Positions 1 to 14,400 of a stretch of DNA of 64,000 nucleotides are shown in pieces. Source of the DNA: Apus apus (Eukaryota; Chordata; Aves; Apodiformes; Apodidae); assembly GCF_020740795.1 (NCBI RefSeq), contig NC_067301.1, positions 5,022,001 to 5,086,000 of the forward strand, written 5' to 3'. Numbering within the stretch: the stretch's first letter is position 1; each line of letters begins with the position of its first letter. The translations under genes and the position numbers were made by a program. The notes under the pieces are model-generated. The model made no database searches, was not told the origin of the DNA, and saw nothing but the letters and a program-made list of their open reading frames with translations.

Positions 1-401
1 CAGCAGAATCCCATTTATTCTGCCAGCTCACTAGAGATTTACCTATTTATTTTACATTTCAAATGAATTGCTCATTATTCTGTCATTCTGGGATTTTATT
101 CTGTAATTTATTTTGTAGGCCTTGACAAGTTGAAAATGAGCCCTGGTGCTCTCCTCTGTCTTGCATGTTAATTGTCAGGCCCATGGTTGAACTGTTTGCT
201 TGCAGGACCAAGGGACCTGACCCAGTATTTGGGGAGGGAAGGGAACCAGGCTGTGTAATCCCACAGCTGCTGTTGCTGATTCAACTGTGACAAGAAGCAA
301 GTACTTTCTTTCGTCCCTCACTCCCCTGTCTCTCAGGTCAATGTCAAAGGACAAACTACCCTGTGCAAATTGCTACTGACATACATTGTGGCAGTTTCGG
401 G
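1..401. other. Gene-free flank left of the CR1 element
   Basis: No open frame, splice-bounded exon or repeat is recognisable here. It is single-copy-looking, moderately AT-rich sequence that runs up to the sharp 3' end of the CR1 insertion at 402. Confidence 0.5.
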
Positions 402-1458
402 ATCATAGAATCATAGAATCCTAGGGGTTGGAAAGGACCTCGAAAGATCATCTAGTCCAACCCCCCTGCCAGAGCAGGGTCACCTAGAGTACATCACACA
501 GGAAGGCGTCCAGGCGGGTTTTGAATGTCTCCAGTGAAGAAGACTCCACAACCTCTCTGGGCAGCCTGTCCCAGGGCTCTGTCACTCTCACAGTAAAAAA
601 ACTTTTTCTGATATTCACCTTAAACCTCCTATGCTCCAATTTTTATCCATTACTCCTTGTCCTATCACTGGTCATCACTGAAAAAAGCTTAACTCCATCT
701 TCTTGACACTCACCCTTTACGTATTTGTAAACATTGATGAGGTCACCCCTCAGTCTCCTTTTCTCCAAACTAAAGAGACCCAGCTCTCTCAGCCTTTCCT
801 CATAAGGGAGATGTTCCACTCCCTTCATCATCTTTGTAGCTCTGTGCTGGACTCTTTCCAGCGGTTCCCTGTCCTTCTTGAAGTGAGGGGCCCAGAACTG
901 GGCACAATACTCCAGATGCGCCCTCACCAATGCAGAATAGAGGGGGAGGAGAACCTCTCTTGACCTACTAACCACCCCCTTTCTAACCCATCCCAGGATG
1001 CCATTGGCCTTCTTAGTCACAAGGGCACACTGCTGGCTCATGGTCATCCTCCTGTCTACCAGGACCCCCAGTTCCCTTTCTCCTACACTGCTCTCCAGCA
1101 GGTCAGCCCCCAACCTGTACTGGTACATGGCGTTTTTCTTCCCCAAATGCAAAACTCTACACTTGCCCTTGTTGAGCTTCAGGTTTTTCCCTGCCCAAGT
1201 CTCCAGCCTGTCTAGGTCTCCCTGAATGGCAGCACAGCCTTCTGGTGTGTCAGCCACTCCTCCCAGCTTGGTGTCATCAGCAAACTTGCTGAGGGTACAT
1301 TCTGTACCCTCATCCAGGTCGCTGATGAAGATGTTGAACAACACCGGTCCCAGTACCGACCCCTGAGGGACTCCACTGGTCACACACCTCCAACCAGATT
1401 CTGCCCCATTGACTACAACTCTCTGACTTCTTCCTTTCAACCAGTTCTTGATCCACCC
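402..1458 (-). mobile_element. CR1 LINE retrotransposon, 5'-truncated, 3' end complete
   Basis: On the minus strand a frame of about 265 codons (643-1440, extending a few codons to about 1455) encodes the C-terminal part of a CR1 reverse transcriptase. Visible are the [11 protein letters not shown] block of the palm, the catalytic F-A-D-D-T-K-L motif, and the thumb/C-terminal stretch typical of CR1 ORF2. On the plus strand the element begins with the repeated atcatagaat tail, the inverse of the CR1 3' octamer repeat, so the 3' end is intact. The 5' end stops abruptly near 1458, just inside a stop codon, the usual LINE 5' truncation. A stop at 643 cuts the frame before the normal CR1 C-terminus, whose remains continue toward the tail. 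The copy lacks the endonuclease and most of the protein, so it is dead. The long open RT frame suggests a fairly young insertion. Confidence 0.97.
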
Positions 1459-4177
1459 TCAAGAGATGTGTAGCATCCCTTAGGGTGTGTGGCCATGGGT
1501 GTGGACTCCGAGAGCAAGGGCTGTAAAATAAAAATATTGCAAAGAATAAAATGTTTGGGCTATAAATCAGCCTTCTCTTTTCCTGAGGTTAGGGTTGAAA
1601 TGGTCCTTGGGGAGGGACTGTCCTTAGGTTGTCTATTCCTAGATTTTTCTTTTCTGTGTCTGGCTCTCGTTTTTGTCCTGGGTTGGTGCTGGAAAAGACA
1701 GACCAGTGCTCTGCTCCAGCTGGCAAGGTCCCAGGCTCCTGTGGTGGTTCCTCTCCTGGATTAGGTCTTGCTGTAGGTCCAGGTGTCTGAGCTCACAGAT
1801 CAGCTCCTTGCAAACAGGTTGTCGTGCTTGTACGTTTGGATATAGAGATAACTGCGTGTGATCTGAGCCCCATCTAGCCTCTTTCTCCTTCTTTTTGCAG
1901 AACACACAATATTATAAGAAACCAATTTTCTGTCTGGATTAGTTCTTTGTCTGCCAATTGAGCACTCTGTGCTATTTCTCAGCTGCCCTGTGAGCTCCTG
2001 GGAGCCACGGGCCCTGCACGTTGCCCCTTTATTATCCAGCTGAAGAGCAGCTCTTCTGTGATGGAGAGAAGACTTGTTAAGGAAATTCACAAAAGGCCAA
2101 AGACACTGGCAGGCACTAGAAAGAGCATGTGAAGGAATTCAGAGGATACAAAGGGGGATTTCAATCTTCAGGCTCATTTCTTGGTGGAATGTAAGCTGAG
2201 CATGCTCTCAGCTTCATGACAGCAAACAGCAAAAAATTCACCAGGTTTGTCTTTGCCACTTTCCCTGACTCTGACACAAATTCAAAGCGCCTCATTGATT
2301 TTCTGCTTTGCCCAGCCTGAGATCAGCAGTATGAGATTGGTCGTATTTGCTGGGCTGAGTTATTGCCTGCTTCTTCCAGTGAACTTCCCTGGAAGGTGTG
2401 AGAGTTGGATGGGGTAGACCTGTTTGGCTTTTTTCTGAGATGCTGTTTCTGGATCCAGTATTTTCCTACTCTTGTCAGCCTGAGTGATGAAGTGCTGATC
2501 AGCTCAGCAAGACCGTGTCTGTGAGCTACCTGAGCAAGCCAGCTGCCTCCTGGTATTTGCATACCCTGTAAGCTGCTTGGAGTGAGGAGCACCTTTCAGT
2601 CCTGCTTTGCACAGCACTTTGTGCTGAGACACGTGGGCTGAAACAGGGTCTTTCAGATGTGGCTGCCCTATGAGCAATTGCAAAAGCTCCCAAAAGATGA
2701 GTGACTTACTCTGGTGCTCTTCCCTGGGAGTTCTCCATTCTCCTGGGGTCTGGGTTGAGCTTCTGTGCCCTTGCTGGGGAGGAAACCTTCCTGGTGGGAT
2801 GTGACTGGTTTGCATTGGCTCAGTGTGAGGAGGAGTGGGATGACTGAGGGCTCAGAACTCATTCTTGTGAATAGTGGTGTGGAAAGCATAATTTTTCAAC
2901 CAGAGATCAGGCATATTTATTTTTGGATACATAAGTACTCTTAACTTGGCCCTAACTGAATTTGTGTCCTACCATTTTTCTTAATTTGCCGTCTAGTTCT
3001 TCTATGTCAGTATTTAATTGGAGATTAATTGGGAAGAACAGTGTTATGCATCCTGCTAGAGGAAACAGTTCATCTGCATATGTCTCAGGCTCTGGACAGG
3101 CTCTAGGGTGGAGCCCAGTTCAATTTTGGCCTTGTCAAGGTCAGTGTCTCCTCTGTTTTCCTCTCTGCCTTGCTGATCCCAGGGGTACTGCTGAGTCTCC
3201 TGATCAGCACCTGTCTTGGAGCAGGGTGGCTGTGCTGAGAAAGGCAGCAGGCTGAGCAGGGTCTCCCATGTGTCTCCCCACACCCTGGCTCTTGGGGTGC
3301 GATGGGAGGGGGGTCAGACCATCAGTACATGTTCAGTGGAAGAGTTCAAGTCCTGCCTTGTTAGATCCTGCTAGAGGAAAGGCTCTGGAACCTTGCTGAG
3401 CACTCCTGCCTCTGCCTTCAGCAGAGCATGGGATGACGAATAGAGGTTATTCCTGCAAATGCTCCTTCCACGCATTAACAAGCACTTAATGGCACAGAGA
3501 TCCAATAACAATCCCTCAGACTGGCTTGGGGGTTGTATGGCAGTGTCCCTGCCAAGCAGCATTTCTTGCATCCTCCTGTGACTTGAAGAGCAGTGAAGGG
3601 GATGAGAGGGCTGCTGCCAGGGGAGCTGGATAAATGTAGAGGTTTAAGCTGCTTTTTTGGCCCCGTAAGGTGAGTGTAACCATGAGTGACACAGACATAG
3701 CAGCTGATGTCCCTCTGACACCAGCGAATGCAGGTCTCAAAATCACTGGCAGTGCTGCAGGTGAACACTTGCTTTAGGCTCATTTTCCCCAAGCCACAGT
3801 GTCCCCGGAGAGGTCAGGAAAGCAAGGAGCAACCTTTGCTCAATTCACTAGGCTAGGTGGGGGTTGGGGTGGCTTTTGATGTTGCAAAGCTCCTAGTACC
3901 TCTTAACTGTAAAAACTGCTGTTCCTTTTGAAGCTGCATAAGCAGTCATATTACTGAGAGCAGTAAGTAGAAAATAGAGCCCCTTAACATCTTCCCTGCT
4001 GGTAACACATTGTGAAAAGCTTCCTTTCCTTTTAAAAGCAGCAAAGAGCCTTGCTTTGCTGCCAATAGAAGATGTGTTTCTCTGGCAATTGGTGTAAAAT
4101 AAATCTATTTAAATAGAGGTAATTTGGTGCAAAGGAATTGATTTTGCTATCACAGTATGTTGGATAACACTAGTTTC

Positions 4178-4204
4178 TTTTTTTTAAAAAAAAAAAAAAA
4201 AAAA
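4178..4204. repeat. T8-A19 homopolymer pair
   Basis: Eight T are followed directly by nineteen A, a short self-complementary homopolymer tract. No LINE body lies beside it, so I treat it as a simple repeat and not as a retrotransposon tail. Confidence 0.9.
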
Positions 4205-6779
4205 GGTTGGGGGAGAACTGCAGTTTGATACTTTGCACAGCTCTGTAGTTGTTTGCCTCCATGTTTTTGTAGCCTGTCTCAGAAGTCTTGCTTCCCCATG
4301 GTAGGTTTAGTTTTGCTTTCCCATTTAGCACGAGACGTGCCAGGCTCTTTAGTCCAGTCTCACACTACAAAAATACCCATTTAATTTTGGATGATCCCAC
4401 TTCTAGAGGAGATGAGGAGGTGCATAGCAATGGCAATAGTAAGGCTCTGGACACCCGTGAGCACTGGTGGGAAATGCAGGGGCTTAGAGCATCCCATAAT
4501 TGCACCATTGGTTACGTGCAGCTGAGTACTGAAGACATGAAGCGTCTGAGGAAAATGGATATTTGGTCAGCTTAAGCTGTCAAGTAGTAGAGCTGGTTTG
4601 TTTTATCTCAGTTCTTTCCCTCTTTATCACTAGGGTGCTTTCCAGCAATGCCAAATCACCCCAGGCCGAGTGAGTCTGCGTTTTGGTACTGTGTTTTTGA
4701 GCCTGTGTGATGTGCTGTGGTGCCCACCTCCCCTTCTGGCCCCTCCTTCACACTCAGCTCTGACTCCCCGAGGGAGGCTGCAGGTTCCCCAGGTGCTGGT
4801 GCTTGGGAAGAGGCTTTGTCTGTGCTGCCCCAGTGGGTGCAGGCTGGAGCGAGGCTGCAGAGAGCAGAGTCCTGGCAGGTGCTGAGCTGCAGCACAGTGG
4901 GTAGGGGTGGAGCTGACCTGAACACCTCTCCTGGGTGCCTGTTAGTCAATAGCACCCGTCAGATCTTTGAGGGTGGGGGTAAGACATGAAGGGGAGGGTT
5001 GAATTATGGCTGGAAAAACACCAGATTTCTTGTTTTTTATCAGGGAACCTTTCAAATTTACCTCTGTGGCCTGGCTGGTCTAATAGTGAATTGATTTCTC
5101 TGTGCCTTGGCATGCTTTGTAGAAGCCCTGTCAATACAAGGCACTTGATTTAGTCAATAAGAAATGGGCTGGGGACTTCAGACTGGGATTTAATCATTGC
5201 AACATCACTGGTGACATTTCAAGTGACAGATTTCCCATTAACCTGGGAAACCCTGTTTGGCTTGTTCTGCTGTGCCCTCTGATAAGCTCATGTTTTGGGG
5301 GGGAAATCCCTGCACAGGCACTGGTGTTTGTGGCTGCAGGTCCAGGGAGATGAGGAGTGATGGGGAAGAGTGAGGCTCCAGACCAGGATAGTGCTGCTGC
5401 CTCAGCAGATGCACTGCTGGCTCCACACTCACATCCCATGTCAAGCTGCAACTTACCAAGCTCATTAACACAGAAACAACTACTTTCTGCTAGGAAGCTG
5501 CACAGTTTCCAGAACAGGGTGCTCTGCCCTACTAGAGGGAGGCTGGGGCAGAGATGGGTCCCTTTGACCCCAGTCTCAAGTAATAGCAACTGCTGGACAC
5601 CAGAGGTGCAGTGAAGAGCTCTTGTTGCTTCTGAGGAAAGGTCTCCCCTTGCAGATAGCAGAGGGTGCAGCCTGGGGAGCACAAGGGAGACTTGTCAGAC
5701 ATGGAAAGAGAAATGAACTGGCCCGTGCTGTGAGTCGGGCACAATCACCCTGCTTGCCTCAGCTGCTAGTTGGTAAAGTTACCTGTGTGCCTTCTGTGTG
5801 CAGCCAGTGTGCTGTCTGTGGATGGGATGGCTCTGACCTGCCCAACTACACCTTAGTGCTGGTGAAAATGCAGCTCAGGCAGCAGTTGTTTTGCACATGG
5901 ATGCAGAACATAGTTCTGCAGGGTTGGTAGCTGGACTGCTCCACTGGTGGGTCTCCTGCCAAGCCACTGAAGTCCATGGAAACCTGAGACTTCAGCAGTC
6001 TCTGGAGTACAGGGCTGTCCAGGAAACCAGAATTCTCCATCTCTCATCACAGCAAAGTGGGCATGAAGCATTGAGCTTCTCCCTGCTAATGTGTGTGCTG
6101 CTCTTGTTCTGTCATCTCGGTAGTGAGCTGTCCCTTGCTTCAGTTCCATCAGTGGCATTTCCCCCTGACTTGGGGCTGCTTGTATGAGGCTCTGTCCAGA
6201 CCCCAGTCTTCACACCATCACTGAGCACCCTTCCCTTGGCTGCTGTGGGAGCAGAGGTAGGTTTCTTTTCCTTGCTCCAGTGGAGCTGAGCTGCTGTCTA
6301 CATCGCTGGGACCTGGAGCAGAAGTTGCTGCCTTCCTGAGAGTCCTTTCCTCTCACGAGGGCAAACAGAAAACCCATGACCCCCTCTGCTGGCAGTCACT
6401 TCCCACTGAAATATTATTTCAAGCCAGTATAAAATTCATTCACATCATCATCAGAGTGAAATGAGGAGGCAAGGGTTTTCCTTTCTTCTCCCATTAAGAA
6501 TAAATCTGCCCTCTGAGATGTTTTCATCCCATAATGCGCCTCTGCTGTCTGAAGCAGGATCACTGCCTGCTCTGCAGCATGGGCCACCTTGCTGAGCACC
6601 CTGTCTTTCTGTTCCTCCTGCAAGGAGTAGAAAATACCTGTGCAGGGCTGCTGGACCTCCCTCCCTCAGGACAGGCTGTATTTCAGCTCTGCTGCTGACA
6701 CTGGGAGTTTTGTTTGGCTGGGGCAGCCAGGTGATGCTGGGACACAATAGAGGTACTGGCTGAGACTTCAGAAAGAATT

Positions 6780-6811
6780 AATTTTTTTTATTATTTTTAT
6801 TTTTTTTTTTC
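6780..6811. repeat. T-rich (TTTA) low-complexity tract
   Basis: About 30 bases made almost only of T with occasional A, ending in a T10 run and followed by cag. It resembles a polypyrimidine tract plus acceptor, but no open exon follows. Confidence 0.85.
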
Positions 6812-8428
6812 AGTTTCAGTGGAAGAGGTTATTCTGCTAATTAAGCTAACTCAGGGCCCTTGAGGCTGAGGGTTGGATTAATTTAGATTAATTTCTGCAT
6901 TAGCTGAGGGGGTAGGTAGCCAGGGGCATGAGGTCTGACCTGGGAGTGCTTGCATGGGCCAGGCTGCAAGACAATACCAACACTTCCCATCCTCCTCCTC
7001 TTTGGAATCTCGGAGTTAAAGATGCCTTATTCCTTCAGGTTATTTTTAACCTGCTATGGCAATGAGATAAAAGCATCTTCCAGGCCTCTCTAAAAGGGGA
7101 GCTGCTTGCTTCTCTTCACTGAATCTGTTTTATAGGTGAAGGAACAGAGTAATAGAGCCAGAAATGTAATTACATCTCTCGCAGAGTGGGGCTGTTCCAT
7201 GGCAAGACCTTTGCTCTGTGCCTAGTGGTGAAGAGCAGTGCTCAGCTGCAGGGCTTCCACAAAAGAAATGACACAGTTGTTGTCTCCCTCCCCCAGTTCA
7301 GGAGGCCCTGGGAGGGAGATGCTGTGGAGCCGTCCTCGGGGCTGGGCTCAGGGGTGTTGTGGTTTGGGCTGGGCTGGCACAGGCAGCTCTTTCCATTTGA
7401 CTGTTCAGGTTTTCACCATGAAATCAGAGCTCACTTGGTTTTACTTGATGGGCTCTTGTGTACAGGCAGAGCAAGTTGCGTGCTCTGCTGCTAAGGATTT
7501 AGACTGGAGACAACCAGAGATGATGTCTGTCTTGCCTTTCCCCTGCCCCACCTGTGTGGATGGAGGCTCTGCAGAGTAGGTGTGCTGCAAACCAATGGTC
7601 AGCACCCAGATCTGCAATTTGTGCCTGGCCAGGGCATATCCTGAGGGAGCAGACCAGTGCTGTCAGACTTGCCATAGCCTGGGCTTTCAACGTGGCCTCT
7701 CATGGCCAACATACACAAGCCACTCTGTGCTTACACTCATGGAGCAGTGTTGAAGGAGACTGTTACACCTGCAGAGGTGGTGTTCCAACTATGGGGATGA
7801 CCAGTCCTTATTCCCTCCTATTGGCAGCAAGCTGAAGTTTCCCAGGTTTGAAAGCTGTTTCTGATCTAGTCATGCTCCTTGGCACTGACAGTAGAGCAAA
7901 GACCTTGTAGTTAATTGATTTAGCTTGGAAAAGTTCTCATCTTTGCTTTAAGCTCCTTTTAAACCAGTTCCCTGAGTCTGTGACAGCCATGCCCAAGAGG
8001 TGACAGATTACTGTAGGTAACTGGTGGAGCTGGAAGAAATGGGGGTCTGGGCAAGTAACTAGCTTTTGATGAGGTGATCATTACCCTGTCTTCTGCTCAG
8101 AGCTGAATGGGACAGAGGTCTGGCTGTGTGAAGGAGCAATGAGGTCTGTGCTCAGCTCACTCCTAGGTAAGAGCACTGTTCTTTTTGCTGCCTCTGGAAA
8201 CTGGATAATATTCTGAGCTGGCACTGCTTGGCTGCAAAACACTCTTCTCTGATGTGGCCTGGATTTTGGAGGAGGGTTGTGAGTGTTTACACCAGCTGCT
8301 GTGCTGACCTAGTAACTAGGAAGTAGGGGGTTTTTTTTGTTAGAAGATGGAATTGGTCCAATTTGGTCTGTACAAAGCAGCTTTTCAAAGCTGGTCCTGC
8401 TGTGTGAGTTGCAGAGCAGTGCTGAAGT

Positions 8429-8451
8429 AAAACAAAACAAAACAAAACAAA
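8429..8451 (+). repeat. (AAAAC)n microsatellite
   Basis: Between four and five perfect tandem copies of aaaac. Simple repeat with no visible link to a gene. Confidence 0.95.
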
Positions 8452-11400
8452 GTCCATAAAGAGGAGATCTTGAAGACTTTATCCTAATTGTATGAATGCT
8501 TTCTGCATTAAAGCATTACTGTAATGAGAACGTGTCAAAGGCTTTGCTGGAAAAGCCATTAAAACAGATTAGAGCATCTATCTGCACCATAAAAAGGTCC
8601 TTTTAGTAGAGCTGCTCATAATTCCAGCTGTCATGAAACAAGAGACTCCAGAAACACCCTGTGATCAGCCATTAAACCTGGGGGAGACTCAGCCACATGG
8701 TCTTGCTTTGATGGTTTTCAGTGTGCAAAAAGTACCTTGACCTTTGGGCTGTCATTGCTTGGGGAACCTCTGCCTAGAGGAATTAATAACCCCTCATTAA
8801 ACCAGGCTAATCGACACCTCATTTCCCAGCAGGGGGTAGGATGAGGCAGTGCTGCATCATGTGGACTGACCTGTCCTCACCTCCCTGAAACCCATGAGCT
8901 AGTCAGACAAAGGCTGGTGTGACCCAGGGCCCAAGAGGGATCCGTGTCAGCAAAGCTGGGGACAAGCAGTTTGCAGAGACACTAGCCTAAGGTGGGACAA
9001 GAAACTCCGGTTTCTTTGGAGCTGTAAGAACCAGGACGTCTTCTTTCGACTAGAACAACTTTGATTTTTATCCACATCCCCTTCTTTCTCTAGCAAAGAT
9101 AGCAGTTCTTTTTTAAAATAAAATCCACTCCTACCTCTGGAACTGTAGCTTAGCTGAAATGCCATTGTCACTTGAGGAAGAAACCAGAGGAGAAATATCT
9201 AGCCACCTTGGTCATGACTGCCCCCCATCCCCAGTGAAGTAGTGGAGCTGTAAGGACAGATGCAGAGAGCTGAAGGAGCTGGGGAGTATCTGAGAGAGAA
9301 CAGAGGCAGGATCAGATTAGCATCAATGCTTTTGGGTTTCTGTCCTAGTAACAATTCAGACACTAGTCCCCATACCCTTGTTTTGATCCTTTTGAGCTGG
9401 GAATATAAAAGGAGTGCTCCTTCATATTCAACAGATGCATCTGAAGAAGGTACAAAGGGGAGAGAAAGTGCCAGGTCCTTTAACTTATTTGAAGAACTGA
9501 GCATATGAAATAATGAGTTTTATTTTAAAAGGGGGAGAAATAGCAGGATTGAAAAATTCAAGAAAGAAAGTTGGGGAGGGGAAAAATTTCAACCTGTAAT
9601 TGTCCTCTCTCATTCATTTTACTGCTCCCAGAGGCTGGTCCTTGTGCTGTGACTCCTCTCAGGTTCTCTCACTGCTGTCCCCACTCCTGAATGCAGCCTT
9701 TGGGCAGGATGCTGCTTTGCCTCCTCTCATCACCTCCCTGTTCTATTACCTGCCCAAGTGGTGCAGCCGTGGGAGGAGAACTGGCCTTGCCATTACACTC
9801 CTGGTGTATGGGTCATGCCAGCACAAACCTCTGCAAGATTTGGTTTGTTGTTCTTGGGTTTGTTTTTTTCCCCATCTCTGCTTTGTCCGTGTGTCTTCAG
9901 CCACCCGGTTGTGCTGTGGTGGTTCTGCCTCAGCTTGAGTAAACAAACATTGCAAGCACTGTATGCTGTTTGAGGTGTCCCCTCTGGTCCCACAACAGAG
10001 CTTGTTTAGGTGAAGGCCTTGGCACAGACAGATGGTTTCTCAGCACTTCTGGCATCTTCCCTTGAACACTGTTTTTAACGTGTCCTCCTCTGTTTGGAAT
10101 AAATTGTCTTGCAGTCTCCACCTTGTGCTCATCTCCTTTGCTGACGGCTCCAGCTTGTGTTAAGATACAAGCATTTGGAATGGTGTCTTTCTCCATCCTT
10201 TAACAGATGCTCATGCCAGCTGAAAAATATAGATTATATTACCAAAGAAATAGCCATGGCTATTTGGGTGAAGAGGGGCAACTGTGCTTAGATCTGGGGA
10301 CACCTATGAACACCCCACTTGTGATCACAGTTGCTGGTTTAGCTGTGAGACTGCATTTCTTTTTCAGTGCTTTGGTTGTATATGTAGATTATTTTATAGT
10401 CCACATTTCTCTCTTGAGATCTGTTGGGGAATTCTGCTTTTGTTTGTCAGTTCTTTTAATGACTGTGTAGGGGGGTGACCAGCTTTTAGAGTGAGTGCAG
10501 CTATGGAAGTGGTCACTCAGCAGCAGTGTGGTTTGCAAGGGGGTCAGGTTGCTTTAACAGACATGCAAATTACTGTTGTTCTTGTATTGAATTCCAAAGC
10601 AGGTGGAATCCTTCCCTAAGAGAAAATAACCACACAAACCACATCAGAGCTTTGCTGTTACTGCAGAGCACTGAGCAGTGACTGTAAAGTGCTGTTGCAT
10701 TTTATTTGCTTCCTGTTACAGTCAATTGACTGACCCATGTTCTGCAAAGACAGCCGTCTGATTTGAGCTTAATGAGTCAATGGCATGTGGGACACAGGCA
10801 GGTGGCTTCTCTAAGCACGGGTGGAAAGCTAAATGAGCCTTTGTCATGTGAATTACGTTAAAATTGATGGGAGTAGGTAATATCCAAAGTATCTCGGCAT
10901 TTAGAAATGCTCAGTGGCTGCCTTTGTGGCTGTTAATGCTCATCCATACAAGCAACTTGTAGCTCTAGGACCCCCTGGGGGCTGGAGCTGGTGTGGGTGA
11001 AGGATGCAGCAATGGCTGTGTCTCCTGAGGGCTCAGTCCCACAGAGAGCTGGTGTCCTGGGGCAGGTAGGAGGCAGCTGCTTAGTTTTGTCCTGTTTCTG
11101 TACTGAAAAAGCTTGTGCATCTGCAGTTTTCTGCTGCAGAGTGATTCCAGAGGGACTCTCAGCAGGGGCAGAAGGCACTGCTGTGGTTTGTGTGGTTTAT
11201 GTTCATGCCAGCTTCAGTTGTAAAGTGCAGAACTGTGGGTTTCTTCCAGAATGCCTCATTTTGGGAAAAGGCACCAGGAGCCAGCCCTTCAGAGGCAATT
11301 CACTGTCATGGGGTGTCCTGTTTAGGCACAGTGCCAGGCCGAGGGCTCAGAGCATCCCTCATCTGATTGTTGCTAGGACCAGCCCAGAGCTGAGACTGGT

Positions 11401-14400
11401 AAATGATCCCTTTGCTAGTACTGCTTTGTAACATGAAAATAAACCATTTTCTGTATATGAAAGTCTGCAAAGTAATTAATATCCTAGTCATTAAATTTCA
11501 CTGTAGTATACTCAGTGTTAATAAGCCAGCTAAGAGCTCTGCTTGAAATTAATAAGTTGCAAATGACCCAAGGGCCACTGTTTCATGCTTGCTTTTTCTC
11601 CCCATTTACCCACCCAAAATTACAGAATTTAAATAGAAAGACAATTTTCACTTATGAGCTAGTGTCATTATTCATAACTGGAGAATTGTAAGGAATAAAA
11701 AGCCTTTTTGGTTAATTAGAAACTTCAGCACCTCAGGGAAATTTGGAAGGGAAGAAGATGTGCATTTGACTGAGGTGCACAAACATAAAGCACAGATCAA
11801 AAGGAAGGATCATGTAATTTCTGCAAAAATTTCAAAGTACTTGATCCTAAGGGTCCAGCTTTCCTGTACAGGCCAACAACCCCACTGCAGGGAGTCTGGA
11901 GCATGCCAGGTTGCTGCATATCCAGGGGTGTCCACACCTCCTGGCTGTGCTGTCTATCAGGAGAGGAAAACAGGTGTGCTCCAAGGAAAGGGGGAGAGGA
12001 GCAGCCCAAACAGCCTCTGATAGGAGGGAGAAGTCCCTTTTGCTGGTCATGCCATACAACTCTGGAGCTCTTTTCTGGCACTGACCTGCTTGTTCTGTAT
12101 TTTGATGAAGTGCTTGGAAGGAAGCAGGAGCAGAACTGGGCAATTCCCCTTGTATTCACAGAGCTGAGACTAGTGGGCCAAAATCTGCTCTCCCCTTTGA
12201 AAAGGGGCAGGATGAGACAAGTGTGCAATGTTTTTTGTGTATAACTATGGCTTTTTTCTTGCTCTGGGGGCTGTCAGTCTGCTATCCCCAGCCAGCAACA
12301 GAATCTCTAATTAAAACAAATTAGGGGGAGAGGACCTAGAAGTATAGAAATGCTCTGCTAATGATGTGGTTTGCTTAGCAGGAGGGCTGGGCTGTGGTTT
12401 TGTTAGTGTCTTTTCTAAGGGAAGGTGGCATTGTTCAGAGATGCTGGGGAGGGGGGAGGGAAATAGGCTTGGAAACAGCTCCAGATGCTTCTCTTTTCTT
12501 ACATCCCTTCCTCATCCCCTAGGGACAATCAGGGAAGAGCTTGTAAATTCATAATTATGGACCTTTTCAAACCTAGATTAGCTCCTCCAGTCTATCAGGT
12601 GAATACATATTTATAAGTGTTGTTAAAAATGTGCCATGTTGCACTCAATGGGGTATAATGAATCTATCATGTAAATACATGCTCAGGTGCAGAATGGAAA
12701 AATCCTTAGGGTATTTTTTTTAGGATTATTAGAAGAATTGTTCCTTGAGTAGTTTGGCTTCTCTCAAAAGTGATAATAAAAGTGATTTAAGTATATACAG
12801 TGCTTAAACCAGGACAACAATGAACAGATCACTTAATGGATGTTTCTTCTTTCTCAAAAGCATACTGGTGCTCTTCAGGTAAACAGGGTCTTTCTTGTCT
12901 CTCTGCCACTTGGTTCACTTTACAAGTAGTAAGTTAAAGGAACTTAGAGTAACTCACCTGTTCTGCAGACTTATCTTCCAAATATAAAACAAAAAACTTG
13001 GTTACTGATAAAGGAAGTGGTGCTTGAGATGCCTGAATCTGACATTTCTTGCTATCTAGTCTCTTTTCTGCTGTGGTAAGACTTCAGTTTTGTGTTTGTA
13101 GTTTTGCTGTGGAACATGGAGTAAAGACTTCTGAAGATGCTGGGCTGGGTGGAGTTGTCCCAATGCTCTGGTTAGGGGTAGGAATACCTGAAGCCAAGTT
13201 GTGGGGGGAGGAAGGCAGAGTCCTCAGTGTCTGAGGGAGTGCTCAATACGTTGCAGGTAAAGCCCATTGTGTGTGCAGGGGCCATCTGATGGAGGCAGGA
13301 TAGGATGAGGAATGTCATCCTGTGCAGGTTGGCAGCTGTGGCCTGGTGGGCTAAAGGAGCCTCAGGTCCATCAGCTAGATGGGGAATATTGGCTGTGGAA
13401 TTGCTGAGTCTTGCTGGGCTCGATGTTGCTTGATAAGGGTGCTCTGGTTTGCACTCATCCCCAAATTCCTGGTATGTGCCCCTGGCCCCGTGGTTCTGCT
13501 TTTATTTCTGCACTTGGGGAAGCTGGTGCTTGAGAGGGCTCAGATCCTGGAGGAGAGTCTGGAGGCGGCTGCTGTAGAGGGGTTTGCAGTCAGGGTTGGA
13601 GTGTGTGTACCTGTTTCCCAGTCTGTCAGACCCTTGTTTCTTCCTCCATATGAGCACATCCGAGCTCTGCCATGAGACATGATGGCAATGAATCAGCTGC
13701 CTCTCTTACAGGGGAGGTGTTGGGTCTGGTGGGCTCTCAGGAGGAAGCTGGTTGTGTGGTTTGTGTCCTTGGCTCTGGTGCTGACCCATGGATAGCCTTG
13801 AGCAAGCAGTTCTGGTTTCCTACTTTCTACTTTCTTCTTTCTACTGCAGTTTCTCTGACTGCAGAACCTAACATTTATTACTCGTCTGAGTATTTAGTTT
13901 AGCATTTTGCTACTCAAAAATGTTAGCATTGAATGTTAAAAAAACACTACAATGTGTGTCTGGGACATACCTGTGATTACAGTTAATCAGGGATGTAAGT
14001 GCTTCATTGGACTGATGCCAGGGCACTCAGTTGAACTTGCCTCTCAAAGGTTGCTTCAGGATGGAAAAATGCACTTCCTCCAGGTTACTGGGTGCCAGGG
14101 GAGAAGAATACTGGGTGTCACAGCTGGAAATGAACCTTTCTCATCTCTAAGTCAAGTTAGGAAAACTTGCAGACTCCTATCCTGACCCTAATTAATAGAA
14201 TCTATTCTACTTTCATTGCATGCTGCTACTTAACTTCTCGGAAAGGAGAAGACAATTATTCTGGAGTGTGAAAAACTATCCTGATTTAATGTTGCATGGA
14301 ATAGCCAATGCAAAAAGATATCTGGGATTTTATGGCTGCAATTCTCTAGAGTCTGCCTACCCAAAGGGAAAGGACTTTTTAACCCAGAACAAAGGAAGTA

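Noticed and set aside
643..1440. 265-codon frame as a possible host gene
   Set aside because: It is CR1 reverse transcriptase with the CR1 3' tail attached, truncated at the 5' end and stopped before the normal C-terminus.
5194..5682. 162-codon minus-strand frame
   Set aside because: No known domain, overlapped by plus-strand frames of similar size, and no splice-site or promoter support.
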